From contig JBDWUA010000012.1 in assembly GCA_039984715.1 (NCBI GenBank), positions 189,572-253,571 of the forward strand: DNA of 64,000 bases, written 5' to 3'. This document shows, piece after piece, positions 26,876 through 35,882 of this stretch. How positions within the stretch are numbered: the first letter of the stretch is position 1; the number at the start of each line of letters is the position of its first letter. The position numbers were made by a program, and so were the translations under genes. The notes under the pieces are model-generated. The model made no database searches, was not told the DNA's origin, and saw only the letters and a list, made by a program, of their open reading frames with translations. This DNA comes from JABSSA01 sp039984715. GTDB lineage: Bacteria > Pseudomonadota > Alphaproteobacteria > Rhodobacterales > Rhodobacteraceae.

Positions 26876-27120
26876 TCAACGGTTTGTGAAAGCCTCTGAC
26901 TGCTTTTTTGGATCACCTGTTCCAATTGTCCTTGCCAACGCGCTTCGAAACAACTTCAAATCATGGCGAGCGTCAAAAGGTCCGCAGGACAAATGGTCTG
27001 GAAAACAACACGATGCACAATGGTCGAGATTTGATCATTGCGTTGGGTTCTGTGTGATAAAGTGCCTGTGTTTTGCGAGTTTGCACCCATACGTTTTGTC
27101 GCTAACAAAGATTACAAAAG

Positions 27121-27152
27121 GTGACGTTTACGTAAACTGGTCGTTACGTCAC
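27121..27152. promoter_or_regulatory. ACGT-rich inverted repeat, putative MerR-type operator
   Basis: Perfect 7-bp arms GTGACGT/ACGTCAC with 18 bp between, plus the inner palindrome GTTTACGTAAAC. The right arm read on the minus strand begins GTGACGTAACG, the same 11 bases found before the second MerR gene at 22004. Shared control of both promoters is the simplest reading. Confidence 0.6.
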
Positions 27153-27160
27153 TCTTGATT

Positions 27161-27174
27161 AGACCGATTGGTCT
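27161..27174. promoter_or_regulatory. AGACC-N4-GGTCT palindrome (copy 1)
   Basis: AGACCGATTGGTCT lies between the ACGT array and the thiolase start. The pattern matches TetR-family operators such as the NemR box. A second copy with the same arms is at 31730-31743. Confidence 0.5.
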
Positions 27175-27215
27175 GGCCCATCTGTTAAACAACGAATTAC
27201 GAAAGGACCGAGCCC

Positions 27216-28427
27216 ATGACCGAAGCCTATATTTATGACGCGTTGCGCACGCCCCGCGGTAAAGGCCGAAAAGACGGCAGCCTGCACGAAGTAACTGCCT
27301 TGCGTTTGTCGGCCCTGACCTTGAATGCCGTAAAAGAACGCAACAACCTTGAAGGCCACGCCGTAGAAGATGTGATCTGGGGCAATGTCACCCAAGTCAT
27401 GGAACAAGGCGGAAATTTAGCCCGTACGGCAGTTCTTGCGTCTGATCTAGATGAATCAATTCCCGGTCTCGCCATCAACCGCTTTTGTGCCAGCGGCCTA
27501 GAAGCGGTCAATCTGGCTGCAAACCAAGTCAAAGGCGGCGGTGGGAATGCATATATCGCCGGTGGCGTTGAGATGATGGGCCGTGTTGCAATGGGGTCCG
27601 ATGGGGCGGCCATCGCGGCTGACCCAAGTGTTGCTATGGGCACATACTTTGTCCCGCAGGGGATTTCAGCAGATGTGATCGCGACCAAATATGGGTTCAG
27701 TCGGGATGACGCGGACGGGTATGCCGTTGAAAGCCAGCGCCGAGCAAAAGCGGCGTGGGACGACAATCGTTTTGCCAAATCAGTCATAACCGTCAAAGAC
27801 CAGAACGGGCTTGATATTCTTGATTACGACGAATTCATGCGCCCTCAAACAGACATGCAGTCATTGGGTGCATTGAATCCGTCCTTCCAAGCCATGGGCG
27901 AAGTGATGCCGGGCTTCGACAAAATCGCCATCATGAAATACCCCGAGCTTGAACGGGTAAATCACATTCACCATGCTGGGAACTCTTCTGGAATTGTGGA
28001 CGGCGCGTCGGCCATTCTGATCGGGAACAAAGAATTCGGTGAGAAATACGGCCTAAAGCCTCGGGCCCGCATTCGTGCAACTGCCAAAATCGGCACTGAC
28101 CCGACGATCATGTTAACCGGACCTGTTCCCGTGACCGAGAAAATCTTAGCAGATCATGGCATGACCATCGACGACATCGACCTATTCGAAGTCAACGAAG
28201 CCTTTGCGTCTGTGGTTCTGCGCTTCATGCAGGCGTTTGATGTGGATCATGACAAGGTCAATGTGAACGGTGGCGCGATCGCCATGGGTCACCCATTGGG
28301 GGCCACAGGTGCCATGATCATCGGTACGTTGCTGGACGAATTGGAACGGACTGACAAAGAGACCGGGCTTGCCACTTTGTGCGTCGCCTCGGGCATGGGA
28401 GCCGCCACAATCATCGAACGCGTTTGA
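27216..28427 (+). CDS. fadA: acetyl-CoA C-acyltransferase (3-ketoacyl-CoA thiolase)
   Basis: A 403-residue thiolase that cleaves 3-ketoacyl-CoA in the last step of beta-oxidation. Catalytic residues are visible: nucleophilic Cys in INRFCASGLEAVNLA (about residue 90), His in GGAIAMGHPLGATGAM, and the second Cys in LCVASGMGAATII. FEVNEAFA is also conserved. It is first in an operon with the NTF2-like gene and the FadJ-type gene. The symbol denotes the role; the protein is of the FadI/AtoB size class. Confidence 0.92.
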   Translation: MTEAYIYDALRTPRGKGRKDGSLHEVTALRLSALTLNAVKERNNLEGHAVEDVIWGNVTQVMEQGGNLARTAVLASDLDESIPGLAINRFCASGLEAVNLAANQVKGGGGNAYIAGGVEMMGRVAMGSDGAAIAADPSVAMGTYFVPQGISADVIATKYGFSRDDADGYAVESQRRAKAAWDDNRFAKSVITVKDQNGLDILDYDEFMRPQTDMQSLGALNPSFQAMGEVMPGFDKIAIMKYPELERVNHIHHAGNSSGIVDGASAILIGNKEFGEKYGLKPRARIRATAKIGTDPTIMLTGPVPVTEKILADHGMTIDDIDLFEVNEAFASVVLRFMQAFDVDHDKVNVNGGAIAMGHPLGATGAMIIGTLLDELERTDKETGLATLCVASGMGAATIIERV

Positions 28428-28453
28428 CGCAAAGTCAAAGGAAGTAACCTGTT

Positions 28454-29461
28454 GTGATCAGACCGTATACATCGGCCTATCAAGACATAGATCAGAAGAA
28501 TGGCACAACGACATCCGCCATCGCTATTCTTCAATCTGTGCTGGATCAGCAATCCGACTGCCTATTGGCGCGTGATTGGGATGGCCTGCATGAAACTTAC
28601 TCTCTTCCTTACAAGCGCGTTTTTTCCAACTCTGAAACTGTAATCGAAACACGGACAGATATGCAGATCGGCCATGAGTCGTTTTTAGGGTCATTGGAAT
28701 CATTGGGCGTAAACCAGTTTATCCGCCTAGCAACGGATGCTGAGTTTTTGGGAAAAGACTACGTCGAAGGGTTTTACATCTCGCACGCTTTGCGGGGAAC
28801 GGTTCCGATGGTCCCCAGTTACAACAATCGCGTTGTCCTAAAACGCCAAAACACATCCTGGCGCGTCATCGAAATGGAAAGCAATGTGATTGTGCCGCAC
28901 TGGCCTCCTGATCTGTCGATCAAACCAACCGCAACGATCACGCCCAATATTGGGTCAAAGAACGATGTAAGGCGGTCGTTGGCTGAACCTGTTTCGTTGT
29001 ATCAAACGTTTCTGGATGCCCATGGGCAATCGATCAAAGACAAAGATTTCGAAACGTTTTGCTCTTTGTGCTGTTTTCCGTACACGTATCACAACCTATC
29101 CATTGATATTGTTGTCAATGGGCCAGAGGACTTGATTGACGTCTTTAAGGACTTGTGTGGGTCATATGACGGGCGGCTTGGCGACAACGTCGTACGCACG
29201 GCGGACAGGGCCGAATTTCTGCAAGCTGACCTGATCTGCGGATACCACACCGCCTGCGTTTACCGAGACGGCAAGCAATCAGGCCAACCGCTACAGTCCA
29301 GAATGCTTCTGAAGCGACACAACATAGAGTGGCGGCTCGAATCCGTCACCAATGCTCTCGAAAACAACTCATTCTCTTTGGAGATCGCACGGCCAAATAG
29401 CCAGTTGCCAACGCTCCGCGAAATTCAGGAAAGGACCAAATCATGGCCGACTTCACTTTAG
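28454..29461 (+). CDS. internally duplicated NTF2/SnoaL-like protein of unknown function
   Basis: A 335-residue protein with a probable GTG start, AAGGAAG lying 9 nt upstream. It has two similar halves. ARDWDGLHETYSLPYKRVF matches KDKDFETFCSLCCFPYTYH; FLGKDYVEGFYISHALRGT matches FLQADLICGYHTACVYRDG; NRVVLKRQNTSWRVIEMESN matches SRMLLKRHNIEWRLESVTN. Each half has the helix-then-sheet order and length (about 130 residues) of an NTF2-like domain. The gene lies between thiolase and FadJ and overlaps the FadJ start by 19 bp. A role in binding acyl-CoA or assembling the enzymes is speculation. Confidence 0.75.
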   Translation: MIRPYTSAYQDIDQKNGTTTSAIAILQSVLDQQSDCLLARDWDGLHETYSLPYKRVFSNSETVIETRTDMQIGHESFLGSLESLGVNQFIRLATDAEFLGKDYVEGFYISHALRGTVPMVPSYNNRVVLKRQNTSWRVIEMESNVIVPHWPPDLSIKPTATITPNIGSKNDVRRSLAEPVSLYQTFLDAHGQSIKDKDFETFCSLCCFPYTYHNLSIDIVVNGPEDLIDVFKDLCGSYDGRLGDNVVRTADRAEFLQADLICGYHTACVYRDGKQSGQPLQSRMLLKRHNIEWRLESVTNALENNSFSLEIARPNSQLPTLREIQERTKSWPTSL

Positions 29462-31641
29462 ACCAGGGCGCAGATGGCGTTGCTATCATCACTTGGGATG
29501 TGCCGGGAAAGACCATGAATGTCATGTCACTGGACGGACTTCAAACTCTTGAGGCATTAATCGACGAAACCCTCGCAGATGACGCCGTCAAAGGCATTGT
29601 CATCACGTCAGGCAAAGAAGGATCGTTTGCCGGCGGTATGGATCTGAACCTGCTGGCCAAAATGCGCGAAGATGCCGGTGACAACCCTGCAAAAGGCCTG
29701 TTCGAAGGCACGATGAAAATGCACGCCCTGCTGCGTAAAATCGAATTGGCGGGAATGGACCCTAAGTCGCAAAAAGGCGGCAAACCGATCGCGGCCGCCC
29801 TGCCCGGCACAGCAGCCGGAATTGGGTTAGAATTACCACTGGCAACGCACCGCATTTTCTTGGCAAACAATCCAAAGGCCAAAGTCGGCTTGCCCGAAAT
29901 CATGGTCGGCATATTCCCGGGCGCAGGCGGAACCACGCGTTTGGTTCGCAAACTTGGCGCGATGGGTGCGTCGTCTTTCCTTTTGGAAGGTAAGATGGTC
30001 AGCCCAGACAAAGCCAAAGGCCAATTGGTTGACGAAGTCGTAGACGACCCACTGGCCGCAGCCAAGGAATGGGTATTGAACGCAACAGACGCTGACATCG
30101 TCAAACCTTGGGACAAAAAGGGTTACAAAATGCCGGGTGGTGCACCGTATCACCCCGCAGGTTTCATGACCTTCGTTGGCGCGGCCGCAATGGTTCATGG
30201 TAAAACCCAAGGTGTTTATCCAGCAGCCAAAGCACTGTTGTCAGCCGTATACGAAGGCGCGCTTGTTCCCTTTGACACGGCCCTGAAAATCGAAGCTCGT
30301 TGGTTTACAAATGTTCTGATGAACCCGTCATCATCCTCGATGATCCGTTCGATATTCCTGAATAAGGAAGCGCTGGAAAAAGGCGCAGTTCGCCCCAAAG
30401 ATGTTGAAGATCAACGCGTTAAGAAACTGGGCGTGTTGGGGGCTGGCCTTATGGGCGCAGGCATTGCACTTGTGTCCGCACAAGCCGGGATCCAAGTTGT
30501 CCTGATCGACCGAGATCAAGAGGCTGCAGACAAGGGCAAGGATTACACGGCGTCCTATCTGGAAAAAGGCAAGTCACGCGGCAAAGTCACCGCTGAAAAA
30601 GCCGAGGCGATGCTGGGCCTGATCACACCGACACCGGATGTCGATCAGCTTGCTGATTGTGACTTGATCATTGAGGCCGTCTTTGAAGACCCTAAAGTGA
30701 AAGCTGAAATCACGGCCCGCGTCGAAGCCGTCATTCCCGAGACATGCATCTTTGCGTCCAACACCTCGACATTGCCCATTTCTGATCTGGCCAAAGCATC
30801 GTCGCGGCCCGAACAGTATATCGGCATCCACTTCTTCTCACCCGTCGAAAAAATGCTGTTGGTCGAGATCATCAAGGGCAAGGAAACCGGTGATCGCGCA
30901 GTGGCCAAGGCGCTTGATTACGTTCGTCAAATCCGCAAAACGCCAATCGTCGTCAATGACGCGCGGTTCTTCTATGCCAATCGTTGCATCATTCCTTACA
31001 TCAACGAAGGCACGCGCATGGTCACCGAAGGTGTCGAGCCGGCCTTGATCGAAAACGCTGCCAAATTGGTTGGTATGCCGCTTGGCCCACTGCAATTGAC
31101 CGATGAAACCGCGATTGATCTTGGGGCCAAGATTGCCCGCGCGACCAAGGCGGCAATGGGCAACGCATATCCCGAAAGCCCTTCTGATGATCTGATCTTT
31201 TGGATGGAAGAAGAAGGACGTTTGGGACGCAAGGCCAAGGCTGGGTTTTACGAATACGACGAAAAGGGCAAACGTCAGTTGATCTGGCGTGGATTGAACG
31301 ACAAATACCCGCTATCCGAGGATCAGCCTGACCTGACCGAAGTCCAGCATCGTTTGTTGTTCAGCCAAGTTCTGGAGGCCGTGCGTGCATTGGAAGAAGG
31401 CGTGCTGATGGACATTCGCGAAGGCGATGTTGGCGCAATTCTTGGTTGGGGCTTTGCACCATGGTCAGGTGGGCCGCTGAGCTGGCTTGATATGATCGGC
31501 GCGGCATACGCAGCCGAACGTTGCGACCAACTGGAAGCCAAATTCGGAGAGCGTTTCCAATGCCCAGCCCTTTTGCGCGACATGGCCGAAAAAGGCGAAA
31601 CCTTTTACGAACGCTTTGCGCCAGAAGCCCAAGCCGCCTAA
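29443..31641 (+). CDS. fadJ: multifunctional enoyl-CoA hydratase / 3-hydroxyacyl-CoA dehydrogenase (FadJ/FadB type)
   Basis: A 732-residue two-enzyme protein. The N-terminal crotonase part (about 1-190) has GSFAGGMDLNLLAKM for the oxyanion hole and LPEIMVGIFPGAGGT with a catalytic Glu. The C-terminal part starts near residue 325 with the NAD-binding fold KLGVLGAGLMGAGIALVSAQ, then the catalytic His region GIHFFSPVEKMLLVEII and two 3HCDH C-terminal domains. It hydrates enoyl-CoA and oxidises the product for the upstream thiolase. The start has AGGAAAGGA upstream, and a strong terminator follows. Confidence 0.95.
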   Translation: MADFTLDQGADGVAIITWDVPGKTMNVMSLDGLQTLEALIDETLADDAVKGIVITSGKEGSFAGGMDLNLLAKMREDAGDNPAKGLFEGTMKMHALLRKIELAGMDPKSQKGGKPIAAALPGTAAGIGLELPLATHRIFLANNPKAKVGLPEIMVGIFPGAGGTTRLVRKLGAMGASSFLLEGKMVSPDKAKGQLVDEVVDDPLAAAKEWVLNATDADIVKPWDKKGYKMPGGAPYHPAGFMTFVGAAAMVHGKTQGVYPAAKALLSAVYEGALVPFDTALKIEARWFTNVLMNPSSSSMIRSIFLNKEALEKGAVRPKDVEDQRVKKLGVLGAGLMGAGIALVSAQAGIQVVLIDRDQEAADKGKDYTASYLEKGKSRGKVTAEKAEAMLGLITPTPDVDQLADCDLIIEAVFEDPKVKAEITARVEAVIPETCIFASNTSTLPISDLAKASSRPEQYIGIHFFSPVEKMLLVEIIKGKETGDRAVAKALDYVRQIRKTPIVVNDARFFYANRCIIPYINEGTRMVTEGVEPALIENAAKLVGMPLGPLQLTDETAIDLGAKIARATKAAMGNAYPESPSDDLIFWMEEEGRLGRKAKAGFYEYDEKGKRQLIWRGLNDKYPLSEDQPDLTEVQHRLLFSQVLEAVRALEEGVLMDIREGDVGAILGWGFAPWSGGPLSWLDMIGAAYAAERCDQLEAKFGERFQCPALLRDMAEKGETFYERFAPEAQAA

Positions 31642-31662
31642 ATAGCGCCGCAAGCCAAATGT

Positions 31663-31690
31663 AAAAAAGGGGCCAGTCAGGCCCCTTTTT
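31663..31690 (+). terminator. rho-independent terminator of the thiolase-FadJ operon
   Basis: AAAAAA, then GGGGCC, loop AGTCA, GGCCCC, then TTTTT: a textbook intrinsic terminator 22 bp after the FadJ stop. The A-tract on the other side lets it work for the convergent Hint gene too. Confidence 0.9.
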
Positions 31691-31729
31691 CGTTTAACGG
31701 GAAAGTTGTGCAAAATCGCCCGTGTGGTC

Positions 31730-31743
31730 AGACCTATTGGTCT
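31730..31743. promoter_or_regulatory. AGACC-N4-GGTCT palindrome (copy 2)
   Basis: AGACCTATTGGTCT lies between the terminator and the 3' end of the convergent Hint gene. It has the same arms and the same ATT-containing spacer as the copy at 27161. A position between two convergent gene ends is unusual for an operator. Confidence 0.4.
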
Positions 31744-31746
31744 GGT

Positions 31747-32388
31747 TCAGGCTAACAAACGCGCACTCAATGCGTCCTCAGCTTGAATTTCGTCGACAAC
31801 CAATGCAGCCAATTGTCTGGGAAGTTCCGTGTATTGCGGCCCCTGCCCAGACATCAAATCGCTGACAATTGTCGTTGATTTCGGGCAGTGGACCAAAGCC
31901 CCACCTTGCGCATAGATAACTTGCTCTTTTGCGAATACCAAAGTGACAACATCGATCGGGGTTTTGGGCGCTTGGCGATCTATGCCACGCAATCCAACAA
32001 GGTCTTTTGCGCGGATGATTGCAAACGGGTCGTCAAATTCATCGTCCGCCAAATCGCTTTCCAAAACAATGCCTTGGTCGGCCATTAATAGCATGCTGTT
32101 TTGGTTGCCCAATGCATTCGCAGGCACCAGAATTGGCCAATGGTTGACAGGTACAAAATCCGCATCGATCCAGTGGGTTTCCCGGCAAACATCAATAACC
32201 GGCTGCATGTCATTGTCGAAGGTATACACCATGTCACCCGGCGCCATCGCGTCTACGGCGCGCCACCCCAGATTAGAGGCGATTTTTGTTCCAGCGGCAA
32301 ATCCTCGTGTGGCGAAAGACACACCATTCATCGCACCGGACATCTCTGAATTTCTATGAAGCCGTCCCGCTTTTTTCCATCCAAACAT
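31747..32388 (-). CDS. Hint-domain protein without the usual catalytic cysteine
   Basis: A 213-residue protein resembling the roseobacter Hint_2 group. Block A reads RGFAAGTKIASNLGWRAVDA, followed by MAPGDMVYTFDNDMQPV. Active Hint modules begin with Cys (CFxxGTxI); here the aligned position is Gly, so autoprocessing at that site is unlikely. Only the Hint module is present, without a secreted toxin or adhesin partner. It has no signal peptide and no operon partner. Confidence 0.75.
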   Translation of the reverse strand: MFGWKKAGRLHRNSEMSGAMNGVSFATRGFAAGTKIASNLGWRAVDAMAPGDMVYTFDNDMQPVIDVCRETHWIDADFVPVNHWPILVPANALGNQNSMLLMADQGIVLESDLADDEFDDPFAIIRAKDLVGLRGIDRQAPKTPIDVVTLVFAKEQVIYAQGGALVHCPKSTTIVSDLMSGQGPQYTELPRQLAALVVDEIQAEDALSARLLA

Positions 32389-32595
32389 GTATCTTTTCCC
32401 CTTTGGCTAGCGTGTCTTTGGCAGCAACGCGTTTTTCTGTTGTTAACTAAGATTTCCGATTCCCATGACCGAGCTTGGCCCTCAATGGGGCTGAAATCGG
32501 GCACTGTTGACGGGGAAGGTAACAATCACGGATTGCGATCCGGATTTGATCATTTCTGGAAACCGGACCGGGGAAAATCGGTAAATATTCCCCTA

Positions 32596-33243
32596 TCAGT
32601 CGAATGAATACCCGAATCGCGAGATGTCTTCGGCCGCAGCTTCCGCAACGGCAATTTGAGTTTCCGGATTGTAATAGGATCGAAAATCGCGGCGTCGAAC
32701 CGATGTATTGGCGTGTGGAATATCAAGTTCAAACCCAAGATGATCCCATAGCTTTTGCGCATCATCCATTAAATGCTCAATTCGGATGTAAAGATCCGCA
32801 CGTTCCTGTTCTGTGACGTCGGTCAAATAATGACGCGCCGGGGACGTCTTCAACGCAGCGCGCGTTTGCGGATGCATGACAAATGGCGCGAACTCTAAAC
32901 TGCGGGCTAAAGCCACAGCAGAATGGGCAAAACTCTGTTCGCGCAGCCAATGATAATAACTGACCATACGATCCCAAGGGTTGCGCACCAAACTGAACAC
33001 AAACAGATCGTTCAATTCATTTGGGGTGATCAGCCCGTCGATATCCTGCAACGTTGAATGCTTCCAAAGACGCCCGCGGGTCTTCATATCCTGCAAGCGC
33101 CGTCGCCGTTTCAATGCTTTTGGTGTGTCACCCAGCATAATGTCGTCTTTCATCGCGCGTTGTTCCAGGGCCAACGCCATAGATGTCCCCCCCGTTTTGG
33201 GTTGGTGAATGAAAAGGTAATTGCGTCCGCGCGATAGGATCAT
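32596..33243 (-). CDS. sulfotransferase family protein
   Basis: A 215-residue P-loop-like enzyme. The 5'-phosphosulfate-binding loop is FIHQPKTGGTSM (about residues 11-22), and the 3'-phosphate-binding motif is FSLVRNPWDRMVSYYHW (about 83-99). This matches PAPS-dependent carbohydrate sulfotransferases (Sulfotransfer_2 type), which decorate surface sugars or lipids. The acceptor is unknown. It is alone and on the minus strand with the Hint gene downstream. Confidence 0.88.
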   Translation of the reverse strand: MILSRGRNYLFIHQPKTGGTSMALALEQRAMKDDIMLGDTPKALKRRRRLQDMKTRGRLWKHSTLQDIDGLITPNELNDLFVFSLVRNPWDRMVSYYHWLREQSFAHSAVALARSLEFAPFVMHPQTRAALKTSPARHYLTDVTEQERADLYIRIEHLMDDAQKLWDHLGFELDIPHANTSVRRRDFRSYYNPETQIAVAEAAAEDISRFGYSFD

Positions 33244-33608
33244 GACTCAAGCCTATCGCTTGGTTGTTAAGAACGTCAGCATTGACTGGCAAAGCGCGAC
33301 AATATTTTGGACCAATGCAGCAGAAGAACCGCACTTAACTGCGCAATATCACGGCATTCAACCGCTTTGGCCTCAGACTGCCAAAACCTGTCACAGATTT
33401 CGCAGCACCCAACGGCAAGGCAATTTCAGCCCGAAATCGCACGCAATCAACGCCATAACGTTGTCGGTCACACCTATGGTACTCATGGCCACGATCATGA
33501 GCTATGCTGCAGCCAATGGGTGCGTTTTGGCGGGTCTTGTCATTAGTACTTTCCATTACCGCTACAACGCGTCATTTTTGTCCTTGAAAAGATACACAGG
33601 AGATCGAA
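33244..33608. other. 365-bp non-coding stretch between divergent genes
   Basis: Contains promoters for the sulfotransferase (minus) and the acyl-CoA ligase (plus). No recognisable protein, RNA or repeat was found. AGGAGA near 33598 is the ribosome-binding site of the ligase. Confidence 0.4.
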
Positions 33609-35240
33609 ATGGGCTGGTTGGCAGATGAAACAGGGCTGGAAAAAAACGCAGCCAATTACGCTCCATTGACACCGTTATCGCACTTACGCCGTGCGTCTGT
33701 TGTGTTTTCAGACCATCTCGCGATTGCGTATGGCAAGCGACGCTATACCTATGCCGAATACTTCGACCGATGCACGCGTCTGGCATCTGCCATGGCGATG
33801 CGCGGAATTAAGTCTGGCGATGTGGTTGCAACCTTGTTGCCCAACTTACCCGCACAAGCCGAAGCGCATTTTGGAATTCCTGCATGCGGCGCAGTCCTGA
33901 ATACGATCAACATTCGATTGGACGTCAGCACAGTCGCCTACATTTTTGAACACGGAGAAGCAAAAGCGGTTTTGGTCGATTCCCAGTTCATCGCATTGGC
34001 AGAAGCCGCCAAAGCTGAAATGGACGGCGAAGGTCCCGAGATCATTGAAGTTCCCGACATTGAAGCGGGATATCCAGCGACAGGGCGGCACCCTATCTAT
34101 GAAGATCTCCTTACAGCCGCGTCCCCTGATTTCGAGTGGATCATGCCCAAAGACGAATGGGAAAGCATCTCGCTGAATTACACCTCTGGCACCACAGGTC
34201 GCCCCAAGGGCGTCGTGTGTCATCACCGGGGTGCTTACCTTATGACAATGGGCACGGTCGTGTCATGGCGGATGGTTCTGCATCCAATTTATCTGACGAT
34301 CGTCCCGTTGTTTCATTGCAATGGATGGAACCATACGTGGATGTTGCCCATGTTGGGCGGCACTGTTGTGTGCTGCCGCGATGTCACCGCTGCGGCCATA
34401 TTCGATGCTATTGCGGATGAAGGTGTGACGCATTTTGGCGGTGCTCCGATTGTTTTGAATACGCTGATCAATGCCCCCGAAAGCGAACGGCGGTCGTTTG
34501 ATCAAAAGGTCGAGGTCTTTACCGCAGGTGCGCCAACGGCCCCAGCCACGTTAGCCAAGATCGAACCGATGGGGTTTAATGTTACCCAAGTATATGGCCT
34601 GACTGAAACTTATGGCCATGTCACCGAATGCATTTGGCGCGACGATGAATGGTCAGGTCTAACCCCTGAAAAGCGCGCTGCCATCAAAGCGCGCCAAGGC
34701 GTTGCATTCCCAATGATGGATCATATCACCGTCATGGATGAAACAATGACGCAGATTCCAAATGACGGCTCGACCCAAGGCGAAATCGTAATCCGCGGCA
34801 ATTCCGTCATGAAAGGGTACCTGAAAAATCCAGAAGCCACCCAAGACGCTTTTAAGGGCGGCTATTTCCATTCCGGCGACATCGCCGTGCAACATGGCGA
34901 CAGCTATATTCAAATCGCAGACCGCGCCAAAGACATTATCATTTCCGGGGGTGAGAATATCTCGAGTGTAGAAGTCGAAGGCGTTCTGATGGGGCACTCT
35001 GACGTCCTTCTGGCCGCAGTTGTGGCCAAACCTGACGACAAATGGGGCGAAGTACCATGTGCGTTCGTGGAGTTGAAAGACGGCAGTATGCCATCCGAGG
35101 CCGACTTAATTTCATTTGCTCGCAAGCTTTTGGCCGGGTTCAAAACACCCAAGCGCGTGGTGTTCCAAGAGCTGCCAAAAACTTCGACCGGGAAAATTCA
35201 AAAATTTGAATTGCGAAAAATTGCAGCGGCCTTGGATTAA
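33609..35240 (+). CDS. acyl-CoA synthetase, DmdB / medium-chain ligase type
   Basis: A 543-residue ANL-family adenylating enzyme. The AMP-binding P-loop is LNYTSGTTGRPKGVVCHHRG, the A5 motif is QVYGLTETYGH, the A7 region is YFHSGDIAVQHGDSYIQIADRAKD, and the A10 Lys lies in PKTSTGKIQKFELR. It forms an acyl-AMP then acyl-CoA. Roseobacter relatives include DmdB, the methylmercaptopropionate-CoA ligase, but the specificity cannot be read from motifs alone. With the DmdC-like dehydrogenase at 22536 it hints at DMSP demethylation, unproven here. Confidence 0.92.
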   Translation: MGWLADETGLEKNAANYAPLTPLSHLRRASVVFSDHLAIAYGKRRYTYAEYFDRCTRLASAMAMRGIKSGDVVATLLPNLPAQAEAHFGIPACGAVLNTINIRLDVSTVAYIFEHGEAKAVLVDSQFIALAEAAKAEMDGEGPEIIEVPDIEAGYPATGRHPIYEDLLTAASPDFEWIMPKDEWESISLNYTSGTTGRPKGVVCHHRGAYLMTMGTVVSWRMVLHPIYLTIVPLFHCNGWNHTWMLPMLGGTVVCCRDVTAAAIFDAIADEGVTHFGGAPIVLNTLINAPESERRSFDQKVEVFTAGAPTAPATLAKIEPMGFNVTQVYGLTETYGHVTECIWRDDEWSGLTPEKRAAIKARQGVAFPMMDHITVMDETMTQIPNDGSTQGEIVIRGNSVMKGYLKNPEATQDAFKGGYFHSGDIAVQHGDSYIQIADRAKDIIISGGENISSVEVEGVLMGHSDVLLAAVVAKPDDKWGEVPCAFVELKDGSMPSEADLISFARKLLAGFKTPKRVVFQELPKTSTGKIQKFELRKIAAALD

Positions 35241-35417
35241 GACGCAATAATTCTGACAATTTGAAACAAACCTATAGCGGCCAAGGCCAATGGTGCAGTT
35301 CCACAACAGGACCCAAGCACCATTGATGCCGACTTGAATAAAATTGTTACTTATTAATGGGTTGCCAAACGCGCCCGTATTTTCGAACAATGATGCCATC
35401 GAGTCGCGAGGCCAAAA

Positions 35418-35717
35418 ATGTTCGGTGAAAAACTCATCTCAGTTATTGTCGTGTTCGGGGTCGGTACTGCGCTTGTCGTTGGATTTTCGTTTCCCGCTTT
35501 GACAACACGCGGTGGCCTAGGAACCAGTCAGGAAATTGTCGAAGAAGTCGTCGGAAAAGAACGTTCGCATTGCCAAGCTTTTGGCGATGGCGCTGATTGC
35601 GCGTGCTATGCGCAAACAGCAGGCTATATCATGAGCCATGAAGGACCCGAGGTTCAGGGCTTTCAATATGCGGACCGGAAAGATTTGGCGCGCAATCAAG
35701 CTGCTAGCGATTGTTAG
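35418..35717 (+). CDS. small single-pass membrane protein with C-terminal cysteines
   Basis: A 99-residue protein with GAGGCC before the ATG. Residues about 6-27 form one transmembrane helix (LISVIVVFGVGTALVVGFSF). The remainder carries four Cys (HCQAF, DCAC, and Cys as last residue) that could form disulfides outside the membrane. Function unknown. No co-transcribed neighbour is clear. Confidence 0.65.
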   Translation: MFGEKLISVIVVFGVGTALVVGFSFPALTTRGGLGTSQEIVEEVVGKERSHCQAFGDGADCACYAQTAGYIMSHEGPEVQGFQYADRKDLARNQAASDC

Positions 35718-35882
35718 ACCAATCCTTCCTTACGTAAACAATGACAAATACCACTGTCACTGAACCAATTCGCCTTTCAATTCCCTAAAATAATTTCCGA
35801 TACCCTGATCACTTCCTCACTCTGCGACACCGTGTTAAGTTAAATAAAACGGGTCGAGCAGAAAAAGGTCCCGGAACAGGGA

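Larger units (their letters stand above)
26876..27215. promoter_or_regulatory. 340-bp promoter region of the thiolase-FadJ operon
   Basis: No gene is supported. The 3' half carries a dense operator array: GTGACGT and ACGTCAC arms 18 bp apart (27121-27152), with an inner 12-bp perfect palindrome GTTTACGTAAAC (27126-27137) and then AGACC-GATT-GGTCT (27161-27174). GAAAGGA near 27201 is the ribosome-binding site. Confidence 0.6.

Noticed and set aside
33221..33628. Plus-strand frame of 135 codons in the sulfotransferase-ligase gap
   Set aside because: Overlaps both flanking genes and shows no protein-like pattern.
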